From Lepisosteus oculatus (taxonomy: Eukaryota > Chordata > Actinopteri > Semionotiformes > Lepisosteidae), in NCBI RefSeq assembly GCF_040954835.1, contig NC_090709.1, forward strand, positions 43,160,490-43,224,489: a stretch of 64,000 nucleotides of DNA, written 5' to 3'. Made by a program: the position numbers and the translations under genes. Shown here piece after piece: positions 54,071 through 64,000 of the stretch (its first letter is position 1; each line of letters starts with the position of its first letter). The notes beneath the pieces are model-generated. The model saw nothing but the letters and a program-made list of their open reading frames with translations, searched no databases and was not told the DNA's origin.

Positions 54071-56040
54071 AAGCACACTGTTGGTCTTAGGAAGCATCAG
54101 ACACAGAAACGGTAACAACATCCTTCTTTCTGTTCACTCAGTCTCTGGTGCCATGGGTCGGTGAAAGTGCGATACGCGGATCCAGCGATCTCATCCTGTC
54201 ACTCAGATGGCACAGTCAGTAGTTGGTGGCACTTGATATGGTCCCTCCCAGCAGGATTGCAACGTCTGGCAGGGTATCTCTTCTTCACCTACACCCACTC
54301 GCCAGGTATCCGGTCATGTCTCCCCTCTACTGGAGGTCCCCAAGCGTCCGGCACCTGTTCACGAGCCCTGTGCACTGCTTCAGTTAACAAACCTACAATA
54401 CTTTAATAGAGAGTTAGTTAATTCATCAGTGCGTTAGCCAAACTTGGCCTCCAGGGAGCTTCTTTGGCTGCCCGTGATGATCTCAAATGGGCTCAGTCTC
54501 ACAGTTCTGTTTGCTCCAGCCCGCAAACCGCACAGGACTGCAGGTAGAGCATCTACCCACGGTGTTCCTTCAGTTGATATTTCCTTAGTTGGTCTTTCAG
54601 ACTGTGGGTGATGGGGGCAATGTGACTTCTAACTTACCCCTAGTGAGACAATTACAGCCTGGCACACCTTCCCAGTGTAGTATGCCCCTAGATCAGTATC
54701 CAAGGGGAAGGGCTGTCCGTACCACGGGATCATCTTTGTCATACACTTGGGTATGTGCCAGCCCACATCCCATCATTATACAACCCCACATTTTTACACA
54801 TTTGTTCTAACCACTATTAAACATCTATTAAAGCCCTCAACCTGAATTCTCCCCTTTCCCCAATAGAGGTTTCACAGGGGTCTCAGACTCCCGCTCTCCC
54901 AGTGCCGCTCGTCTGGCATCTGCATCTGCATGGTTGTTACCTTGAGTTACTGGAATTCTTTATTTATTGTGTTATTTACACCTTACTCAAGCTGCTTCTG
55001 TCGGCAGCTGTAAAACTACAAATCAGTTCAGAGACAAGCCCAGTATTCTTAACTGGAGTCCCTGCCGTTGTGAGAGAATCCTATTTCTCCATAGCCATCC
55101 AGAATAGTGGCCTACATGCAACAAATACATACATTATATACATATACAGTAACCCTTTGTCCACACTTACATATAAAGGAATGGTTGATCCATCTGAGGA
55201 AACCCCAGTCTCAACACCTGTAAGAGAGCTTGTTTCAAATGATTACAGGCGGCTTTTGCTGCTGGAACCAAGGCAATCTTGTCCTTGTACTGCACTCCCC
55301 CCTTAAGCAGATCTGTTAAAAGTTGTGCTCACCCCGTAAAAACATTGCACCCTGGCCCTGTTAAAATTCCACAATGCTCGACACAAAAGGGCCTTATTAT
55401 AACTGCTTAATATTAGACACTCTAAAGCTGAAGCAACTCAGACTTGTGGGTTTCCTCGTCAGGGGAAGAACTCAGAATACCATCAACATACTGAGTGATC
55501 ACAGTCAGTTGAAGCCACGTGATACCCTGTTCTTGATAGTCATTCTTTGTAATGCATAATATTCCAACCCAATAGATCTGGGATAAAACCACCCATTAAA
55601 ATCTGGTACTCGGCAAGTAAAACTTGCTGCCCCAATACTCCTGTGGCCTCCTGCCGTCTCCCCATATACATTACTCTATAGCACACTGTTGAACAGAGGA
55701 GTGAAACAAGCATGACAGTAGTGCTCCAGTATCCCCTAACAGAGAAACCAACACTCCATTAACAGTACATTTTTATCCACTGGACTGGGACAGACTTAGG
55801 GAGGCTACAAGGGATTTACAGGATCTAATCGTTAGGTAAACAGATCTTCTCACAAGACGTTATTCTCCCCAGTCTCGATTCTAAACCTACAGCATTTCAG
55901 CATGTCTGGTTTCGAGACATTCGAAAAAATCCAAATTGTTTCCACTATTGCAACTAATTGTATAAAAATACAAAAACTGTTTATCTAACTACTTTTACGT
56001 CCACCTGTACTGTACTTATACGTTTCAGACACTCTTATAT
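53293..56040 (-). mobile_element. endogenous retrovirus 2, incomplete fossil related to retrovirus 1
   Basis: Read on minus, a 3' LTR-like stretch (about 54070-53293, TG...CA) is preceded by sequence related to 43153-45300 of retrovirus 1; shared landmarks include gttcactcagtctctggtg and gatccagcgatctcatcctg. The 5' part is missing, cut off at the start of repeat X (56057). Only remnants of the pol end are present. Broken in many places. It interrupts the tRNA-cluster copy at 53292. Confidence 0.65.
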
Positions 56041-56056
56041 TTTCCAATCTCCTTAC

Positions 56057-57556
56057 AGATGCAGCCATTCAAAGTGCGCGGTACAGACACGTACCGGAGG
56101 TAATTGGCTACGGCTTCGTGCATCGTGACACGCGATGACGCAAAATACCGCGGTGCGTGATTGGTTGACCGACAGGGGCACTCGTGGTCCATTGGTCTGT
56201 CGTAGAAAGACTTACTGTAAACGTCTTTACTGTGCCCGTTGTAGATATTGAATTTTACCACTGAAGGGAAATCTTAGTAGCTGAGCATAAAAAGAATAGG
56301 AGCATACTGTAACGCGTGTGAAGGCCATAAACGATATTAATTTTGGAACATAGACATACAGTATATAGCTGGTCTTGGTACTTTAAAGAAAAAAATACAC
56401 ACCAGTATTCCATTTCTCCCTAAACATTGTAAGCTTCGAAGTCTTTAACTAACGTGATACCGGAGTCAACAAGCATACTTTTAGAATTTGATTAAAAGGG
56501 AATATAATATGGAATCGCGTATCTCAAGAAATTAATAACGATATAATTAAATTCATGTTGCAAAAGAACTGCAACGGACATAAAAACTCCCTTGCTTTTA
56601 ACAGAGCGTTGCATAATTTCTAACTACGAAAATGCCAGGTGAAAGGATTTGTAAAATATTTTGTTAAAGCAAGTCAGTTTTTTCCGCAACACATAAAATA
56701 CATTTTTCCAAGAAAGTTTAGCCTTTGTCACTAATGAAACCACTTAATAAAGACATAAATATAGAAATCTTATTTAAATCTTATTTAATGTTGGTAGCAG
56801 GATGAACTGTCAGAGTGTATATTTTGTTGCAGAGTTGCTGCAAGATGTTAACAGTGAAAAAGGTATTTAGAAATGAGTTATTTCAAGATGAAAAAGAAAA
56901 CATACACGAAACATGGTTTCATTATGACAAAAATCGGTCTTGAGATATTTTTAAATTGATTTACAGTATTTGAACGGTATGTCTTAACACCGATACTACA
57001 GTGCTTAAATACTGCTCACGTATATGTTTCTAGGTTTATATTATGCATTCCATACGGTCAAATTACTTTTGAGCAACTAATAAGAAGCGCGAAACGGTAT
57101 GTGTTTTAGTTTCGTTTTGTGCTGGGACCCGTGGATTGATTAGAGATATCAAGTACATACAAGTCATTTTTTAAATGTTGTAGTTCGTCTTGAAAAAAAA
57201 TGTTACGAGTACATCATCTATCAACAATTACACAGGTTCTGTTTCCATATTGCGGATTTTGGTTACGTAATATTATTTTCTAGATTTCACGTTGTGAATA
57301 TATGATTTGGGCAAACAGAGCCGCAAAGAAGTTAATTATTGGTTGTTGGTTTTTTTTTTGCAGTTTTATCTAGAACAAGCGATGCTTAAACCTTTGTCTG
57401 ATTTTTGTGAAACTATCCACACGACAGTTACAGTACCTAGGAGTTGACTTCAGTGATGTCACTGATGGGATGTTTCTAAAAATCCATTCTCTGTAAAACG
57501 TCTTCTCTAGTTGTCCTGCATATGTATTCGCTAATGAAGCTGTGTGTTCTGAGCCT
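56057..57556. repeat. repeat X, copy 2 (unclassified)
   Basis: Begins cagatgcagccattcaaag and follows 41147-42519 in the same orientation, ending at gctgtgtgttctg (57550). Here it continues into agcctggatctc instead of an LTR, so this copy shows the uninterrupted right side. It is longer than copy 1 in the middle. Confidence 0.6.
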
Positions 57557-58416
57557 GGATCTCTACATTTCTGTATGAACCAGTTTAGAGGGCTAAAGAC
57601 AGCTTGTGTTTAAATTGAGTGTAAGGCAATTTATGCTTCTAAAGTCATGGTCAGCATTTATTTTTGTACTGTGCTGTAAACTTGTTCTGTGCCAAGTCAC
57701 ATTATTTTATAGCGTTTTTATAGCGTTATCAAATCCGGTGGCGCTGTGTGTTAGTTTACTGACTCCCATGTCACATGGTCTGTGATTGAAACCTGTAAAA
57801 CCGGTTTAATTCGTCACAGCCAGCACTCTTCAGGTGTGAGGGTCTTCTGCTCAGAATGAAACGCTAAAATGTTTGTGTATATTCTAATGGTAGTGGGGGC
57901 AGGGTGTGTGGGAACAGGTTTGGTTGAAATTGCATTGGAGATATATGTTCTTCACACCTGAAACATTTTCTCTGAAAGCATTTTCTTCGCAGTTTAACCG
58001 ATCTTGTTACAGCATGTTACAGTTTACTATTATTAACCATATTAATTTTAAGTGCTTAATGTAAAATCTTGTAAAAATATATTTTCATTGTTCAAATATA
58101 CATTAAGTCTGACTATCATATAATAAGTTAAATACAAAACTAAAGAAAAAATAGGGTTAAATATAATTCAAAATATTTTGCTAACAATGTTAACTGTTTA
58201 TGAATAATAAAATGTATTAACTAAGGAGTAGGATGGCACAGTTGTTAGTATGTTTTTTGTTTTGTTTCTTTTTCATAAATACAACAGTAGTACCTGATGT
58301 CTCAGTGGCTTTCAAAATTAAATTATGCATGCAAACCTGTGAACTAGAAAGATAACTAAGATATCCATCCATTATATTCCATAATATCCATGAAATATAT
58401 GGCGCTGAAATATGTG
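57557..58416. other. AT-rich spacer with one possible tRNA-derived remnant
   Basis: 57737-57795 reads ggtggcgctgtgtgttag to gtctgtgattgaaacc, resembling a decayed tRNA or tRNA-SINE head with A- and B-box-like blocks. Nothing else was recognised. Confidence 0.3.
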
Positions 58417-58600
58417 TGACGCAGTGGTGGCCTGACACGGTGAGGTGCCCTGGCAGCTGTATGATGCAGTGGTGGCCTGGCACGGTGAGGTGCGCTTGCA
58501 GCTATGTGACGCAGTGGTGGCCTGGCACGGTGAGGTGCGCTTGCAGCTATGTGGCACGGTGAGGTGCGCTGGCAGCTGTGTGATGCAGTGGTGGTCGGGT
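58417..58600. repeat. 45-bp minisatellite, about four copies
   Basis: Units start at 58417, 58462 and 58507 (tga.gcagtggtggcctgg); the fourth is shortened. They contain ggcacggtgaggtgcgct. The unit is divisible by three, so long frames cross it, but no start, splice site or known protein supports coding. Confidence 0.8.
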
Positions 58601-59050
58601 ATGTAGAGGTGTCGTGCGAGGCATGCTTTTTGCACGCATGAAGTAAATCCCACGATTGCTTTTGAACTTGGACAAAGTACTTCCAAAGGAGCGCTATGCG
58701 CAAAGATTTAACAAGCTCAACCCCCGCCGACGATTTGGTGTGAAGAAGCAGAACATTCAAGTTTCACAGACAGAAGCAGCACGCCAGCACAGCCAACATT
58801 AAAACGGAGGGCACACTACGATTTGCATTGACACAAAAGTGATCTGGGCAGACGTCGTTCCCTGCATAACGCAAAAAGTGGCAAAGCGCTTTTGGGTTGA
58901 GAGGACGCAAGAAGGTTTTTGTTTTGTGCCTTGATGTCAAGCTGAGAAAGTATCTTTAAACACTTTGCTTAGTTTCTCGAGAGACTGCCAAAAAGCAGTT
59001 CCCTCCCTTCCGTCTGAAGCCAGCTGAAAGGGGGTCTCGACAGAAGCACC

Positions 59051-59132
59051 TGGCAGCGGTGGGATTCGAACCCACGCCCCTGAAGAGACTGGAGCCTTAA
59101 TCCAGCGCCTTAGACCGCTCGGCCACGCTACC
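59051..59132 (-). tRNA. tRNA-Leu(AAG)
   Basis: 82 nt with the long variable arm of a class II tRNA. Acceptor GGTAGCG/CGCTGCC (one T-G), D arm gccgagcggtctaaggc, anticodon stem CTGGA/TCCAG with AAG, T arm GTGGG TTCGAAT CCCAC. Single copy, not in a cluster, and its flanks are not shared with the arrays. Looks functional. Confidence 0.95.
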
Positions 59133-59734
59133 TGCTGTGCACTGTCTCTTTGTCTCATTACTTGCCCGGAGGAAGCCGGGTGGGTTTTGCTCTTGTCGCC
59201 CGACTTAGTGGCGTTATGACCGTGGAACTGACTGCACCTGCTTTTTCTGAGATGCTTCCCCTCTCATGGCGAGATCTCGACTTCTTTAACACCTCTGGAT
59301 AAAGATCTTCTGTGGAGCAGGTTTCAGACCTCTGCGTACAGCACCCTTGATGTCATTTTATTTTTACAGCAGCCGCATCCGGAAAGTTGTGTCTTTTACG
59401 TTTTATTTGAACAACAAAACTACATACAATACAAACAAGAGCACATATAACGTATCAAGAAAACCATCAAGGGCACATGCTATAATACAATTACACTTTA
59501 TGAAAAACGATTACACAAAGGTATTCGGGTTTGCTTGAACCTTTAAAAAAAAGTGATCTGAAACTACCCAGCTTACAATCTCTGAGGTAGTTGTCACTAA
59601 ACTCGGACGTGATGTGCCACACATGTGCCGTGTGCCTTTACTTTTGTAAAAAAACTGGTATCGGGAAAATTAAAGTCGAAAACCAAAACAGTAACATATT
59701 TAAGAGTAAATGCCTCCTAATAGCTAGCAAGCGC

Positions 59735-59805
59735 TCCTAGTTAGTAAAGTTGTTTGTGTCCCTGCCTGTCACGCGGGAAACCGGGGTTTGATTACCGACG
59801 GGGAG
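59735..59805 (+). pseudogene. tRNA-Asp(GTC) pseudogene
   Basis: Anticodon arm (CCTGC/GCGGG) with GTC and the T arm are recognisable. The D arm is altered (tagtaaagttgtttg) and one base of the T-stem side is missing. Flanks are unrelated to the clusters, so it probably arrived separately, perhaps by retroposition. Confidence 0.7.
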
Positions 59806-61400
59806 ACAGCTAGTTTTTTTAATGTCCAGATTCCAGTCTTTAATGCTGTGTGTGAGAGTTTACGTAACTTTCCTTTTCTCACATTTTCTGACGACTATTC
59901 TGAAGGAGCGCCCTGTCAACTCCTAATACTTTTCAAAAATCTGCCTGCATGTTTGATTAGTTTTGTTTTACTTAGAAAAAATTCAATATCGATCATAACT
60001 AAAGAAAATTATGATCAGAAACAAAAACAAAATGTTGAAGATGCAACTCGATCTTGAATCAGAGCTGGGTGACATGGGCAAACTTGTCCTGCACTGATCA
60101 GACTAATTGAAATGGTCTGATTCAGAGCCTGTGCAGCTTGTGCTAATACAACAACACCAGTATTGAACCCTCAGCACCATACTGACTACTGAGCACAAGT
60201 TCAGCTGCTCTCCAGCTTTGTTACGCATGTTTTTTTATTGCAAATGGAGCTGATCTCCAGACAGTACAGTGTTAGTCAGCAGCCTCTACTAGTAATACAT
60301 CGCCCCTGTCCAAAATCTCTAGGTAAAAAAAACACATTTTATACATTTGTCTGTTTAAAGATATAATCTCTTTAAAAAAGACAAAGGGTTTGTGTGTCAA
60401 TTGTTTCGAATTAATTTCGAACGCAAAGAAAAGTAGTTTTCTTCCTAGAAATCACACATTTGTCGCATCCTCCATACTATACTTCTCTCTTGTAGTAGTA
60501 AAGCATTTTGATTTAAACTGAACAATATATTAAATGTTTAATCTATACACTTACGATTAACATAGGCAGCCTTGAACGGATTGCGGAAATCAAATATACA
60601 GATGGATTCAGAGTGTGCTTTCCAACTTTTGTGTAACATTTTCCTTTGATAGGGCGGAGTTGTTTTTAAAATCTGGATTAAATAAAAAGGAGTGACGTCA
60701 GTGTAAAACAGCTTTCCTTCATGGGGAACAACAGTTGTGTTCCATATTTCTAATTATTTTGGTTTCAAGATAGCAATTTAGTATGAAACATAAAAGCCAG
60801 CTGGATAAATCTGTTACACGTCATTTACAATGGTCTTTCAACTAATAGCCCGTGCAGGGATCAAACCCCAACTGTTGTTGCGAGTTGCATAAGGCTCTGC
60901 AACATGCAGATGAGAAACTAACCTCCGCTTCTTCATTATATACACAGTGAGCTATATTTGCGAGCCTACTGCCCCCTGCGGGCTCTGTATTTGATTGCGG
61001 TACAAGACCGGCCGTGGAGGTAAAGTGAGACGGGTGTGTACATTAAAAGGCTCATAGCGTCCCTGGGAAGGCTCAAACCACCACCCTTTTTGTTAACAAC
61101 CGAGCCACAAAGACTCATGTACAGCTTAACACTCCTCGGTCTCAGTGAAAGTGATACACTCCGTAAAATTTCTGGAGAATCATTTGTCAGTTTCCCTACG
61201 GGATTAATAAAGTATTATCTATCTCTCTTAAAGGAAAATCGCCAACAGTGGCCGATATCTATTAGAGTTTTTTTTCATTCTATACTGCAATTTCTGAAGG
61301 GTACAGGCTTGGGGAATTGGACCTTATGGTGAAGGCTGCGGGCTCAGCAGCAGCAGAACCTGATCAGTATTGGTTGACTCTGATATACTTTGACAACTTA
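59806..61400. other. AT-rich region, no gene recognised
   Basis: Contains short open frames only. A T-arm-like patch at about 60850-60880 on minus is too incomplete to call. Confidence 0.4.
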
Positions 61401-61419
61401 ACTTCTGGATTTAGAGACA

Positions 61420-62410
61420 TTTACCTTAGTGTCGGTATACTAAGGTGTTTTGGTAACGAGGAAGGAGGGACAAAGCAAATTGGCAGAATGTGTGCTATTT
61501 TGTTGACTACAAGTCCTCACATGCCAGAGGGTCAATATTAAAAAAAACGTAACAGTATAATCTCTTGTACTTCACAATTTAATAGTGTCTGTTACATTGT
61601 GTCTCACACCTCAGTGTCAGAATTGTGAGACGAGTATGTAATCAGGAGGGAGGGCAATAGCAATTCAGCAGAAATTGCATTCACCTTTTCCCAATGCATT
61701 CTCACATGCCATTTTCTCACATGCCATGCTCAGAGGGTCATATTTTTAAAATGGTATCATAAAATGTCCTGAAGTTCAGGATTTTGACAGTCTGTTATAT
61801 TGTGTCTCACACCTTGATGTCAGAAATATGAGATGATTTTAAAATCAGGAGGGAGGGCCCTAGAAATATAGCAAACATTGCATTTACCATTTGACAATGT
61901 ATTCTCTCGTGCCATGTTCAGAGGGTCGTATTTAAAAAAAACGGTACAGTACAATGTCCTGAAGTTCAGGATTTTGATAGTCTTTTCCATTGTCTCTCAC
62001 ACATCTGTGTCAGAATTTTTAGACATTTTTATAACCAGGAGGTAGGTTCGATCACCCTCTGCTCATCCTCAGTTAACCATATAGTCTCATATGCCATGTT
62101 CTAAATGTCCCATTTAAAACTGCTATATTAAAATTTCTTGTAAAATGCAAGAGTTTGAGACTTTTTATGATCAGAAGGCAAGGTCGTGGAAAATATGCAG
62201 GAAGTGCCAGTGAATTTACGTTTTGCCTTTGTCTTATTTACTCGTGGTATAACATGCCAGTTTGTTTTATTGTGAGTTGTGTTTCTGAAATGTGTTTCAT
62301 ACAAAAATGCAATTTGGACAGTCTCTACTTACATATTCCCCTTTACTGAGGAAATGTACAATAATACATCCGGATAAGTATTTTTAAAAATGACTGTAGA
62401 GAGCCATCTA
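61420..62410. repeat. 185-bp tandem-repeat family, about four units, shared with 12180-12820
   Basis: Units carry ctcacatgcca, gagggtcatattt, ctgaagttcaggattttga, tgtgtctcacacc, gtgtcagaa, aatcaggagggaggg. The last unit grades into the version and tail found near 12.4-12.8 kb. Confidence 0.7.
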
Positions 62411-64000
62411 CAGGCGAAAGACGACATAACATCACAGCAGTAGCATTTAAGATGGAACGAAAAACACAAAGCAGCAGCTGGCGAATAAGAAGCCAACTTC
62501 AGCCTCCTTAATGCAATAGCATTAGGTGAGGTGGAAAAATATTTCTTGCTCTGAATCTTAACATTTTTATAGGAGGTGTTCTAGGACCTCTTGCCTCAGA
62601 AAAAAAACTGCCAGTACATCACTTATTTCTACTCCATCAATAGAAGCAGTGTTATCAGTACTGAGGCCTAAATGTACAGTAGGTCCTATCATCATATAAA
62701 AAGTCGAAAGTATCGACTGCATTCAACTGATAAAATGTATCTTCTATGAGAGTTATATCTTTATCCAAAATACATCAGAAACAAATGTGCATGTTTTTTG
62801 GGGGGGATCCTGAAGACTGAGACTCAAAACTTTTTTTTCCTTCTTTCCAGGAGGAAGGATTATTCAGATGCAAACATTGTCCCAAAATCGATGTACTTTT
62901 CAATGATATTCAAATCCTCAAATTCTTCATCTGAATGTCGATATTGAAATATGATATCGTACAAATTGTGGTTTTCTTTTTAAAGCAAATTTTATGCTTT
63001 AAATTAAATAAATTGTATTTATTATGAATGTGCCGGAATTTTTTCAGTACTTTAGAGGGTTCTGCCATTTTAGATGTTATGCTGTTCCTGTCTGATTTAT
63101 CAAATGTGTCATTTAAATCTCCCGTCATTTCTATATCAGCCTGAAGGCCTTGAAGTAAAGATTGCAATTCATCCAAAAATGCAATTCATCCAAAAAAAGT
63201 TTCCCACTGGTGATACATACAAGGAAATGAATGTACATTTTCCCCCCAAATCAACAAATTTAAAATCAAATACCTCCCTCATTTGCAGGTGGAGAGAATA
63301 ATATCAGAATAAATACAGGTTTAAAAGTCAGGAGCATTGATAGTCCTATTTTAAAATTACACTAAAATGCTCACAATATATTAAAAAGCTCTGTAAAATA
63401 ATAAAAAAATTAAAAAAGGTAAAAAGAAATAATACACAGTTATAAAGCTCAGGAATTATCAATGGGAACTTACAATGGGTTGATATGATTTAAAAAATAA
63501 AATATTTGAAAAAATCCACTTACAATATGCTAAAAATGGCAAGAATACTTAAAACAGGTTTTAAAATTTTAAAAAAATAAAACAAGTTAAAAATAAATAC
63601 TAAAAGGGTTTAAAATTCAGGAATGTGATTGGTCAGATGCTTACAATGAGTGTTGCTGGTGTTTCGTGTGATTTACTGAAATGAAAAAATATTCAATTTA
63701 AAAACGGCAAGAGCTCGTATGAAAAAAAAGTTCTTAAGTATCTTTGTTGTAAGAGCTGCACCAGAACTAGTGTATTCATATACATCAGAAAAGTAGCTGA
63801 ACGTGACTGGTTTATATTCAGTTATATGCATTGGGGACGAAAAGGAGACTTACATGGATTTTATTAGGTTTTAGGAATCAGAACATTTATTTTTACACAT
63901 TTATGCCTACGAGCAGAAATAACTTCCTGCTTTCAGCGCTTTTATTGTTTCTGCTTGTAACCTCGAACAGAGAAACCTAGTACTGACTCACAGAAACGCC
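62411..64000. other. AT-rich region with degenerate A/T-rich tandem repeats
   Basis: 63330-63660 shows loosely repeated blocks (ttaaaattcaggaa, acttacaatg, aaaaaataaaa) about 100-150 bp apart. No gene is supported. A minus-strand frame of 88 codons at 62910-63176 lacks any recognisable domain. Confidence 0.4.

Noticed and set aside
58356-58760. Open frame of 134 codons with 15-residue repeats
   Set aside because: It is the translation of a 45-bp minisatellite; no start context, splice signals or domain.
60840-60965. Minus-strand T-arm-like patch (ggggtttgatccctgc)
   Set aside because: No matching acceptor, D arm or anticodon arm could be placed.
62910-63176. 88-codon minus-strand frame as a possible host exon
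   Set aside because: No domain, AT-driven composition, no clear splice sites.

Overview
The window looks like repeat-rich nuclear DNA of a vertebrate, most likely a ray-finned fish. The grounds are Tx1-group (L1-clade) and L2 LINEs, a 5S-headed SINE of a type known from fishes, vertebrate-type tRNA genes in clusters, and degraded endogenous retroviruses. I found no convincing host protein-coding exon. The real genes here are tRNA genes; nearly everything else is mobile-element debris, tandem repeats and AT-rich spacer. Family names come from recognising motifs by eye; no search was run.

Layout: 1-690 holds nothing I recognise. 750-6449 is a minus-strand Tx1-type LINE (LINE A) with ORF1 (CCHC knuckles) and ORF2 (endonuclease plus reverse transcriptase). 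A solo-LTR-like element (3590-5056) sits inside its ORF1. A piece of the U2 snRNA gene (6450-6473) lies directly upstream of its 5' UTR, in the same orientation. 6474-7737 is a plus-strand fragment of another Tx1-type LINE (LINE B). 7738-10030 is a decayed tRNA-cluster copy (Val, Phe, Asp pseudogenes) interrupted by a 5S-derived SINE. 10030-13430 is interspersed repeats and tRNA-like remnants. 13432-16098 has two LTR-like copies facing each other around a minisatellite. 16099-16281 looks like the upstream flank and first 30 nt of a 5S rRNA gene, followed directly by LINE C (plus strand, 16282 to about 21785).

22725-35714 is the most striking structure: a head-to-tail array of a 2,189-bp unit. 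Each unit carries tRNA-Ala(AGC) on plus, tRNA-Pro(AGG) on minus, a degenerate tRNA-Ala(TGC)-like sequence and a degenerate tRNA-Met-like sequence. Five full units are preceded by one shortened, diverged unit. Spacing is exactly 2,189 bp over four intervals, and the central units look identical.

36617-38000 and 48186-53292 are further tRNA clusters (Glu-like, His, Val-CAC, Val-AAC, Phe, Asp), including two tandem units of about 1.81 kb. Between and around them lie an L2 LINE 3' end (38786-39458), a 180-bp tandem repeat, and two fossil retroviruses (42520-48167 and 53293 to about 56040). A 1.4-1.5 kb repeat (41147-42519 and 56057-57556) adjoins both retroviruses. The right end holds a 45-bp minisatellite, an intact isolated tRNA-Leu(AAG), an Asp pseudogene, a 185-bp repeat family also seen near 12.2 kb, and AT-rich DNA.

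The linking theme is multicopy Pol III and snRNA genes with the elements tied to them. There are tandem tRNA units, a SINE built on 5S rRNA, one Tx1 LINE abutting U2 and another abutting 5S. There is also a retrovirus whose primer-binding site matches the tRNA-Pro encoded in the nearby array.
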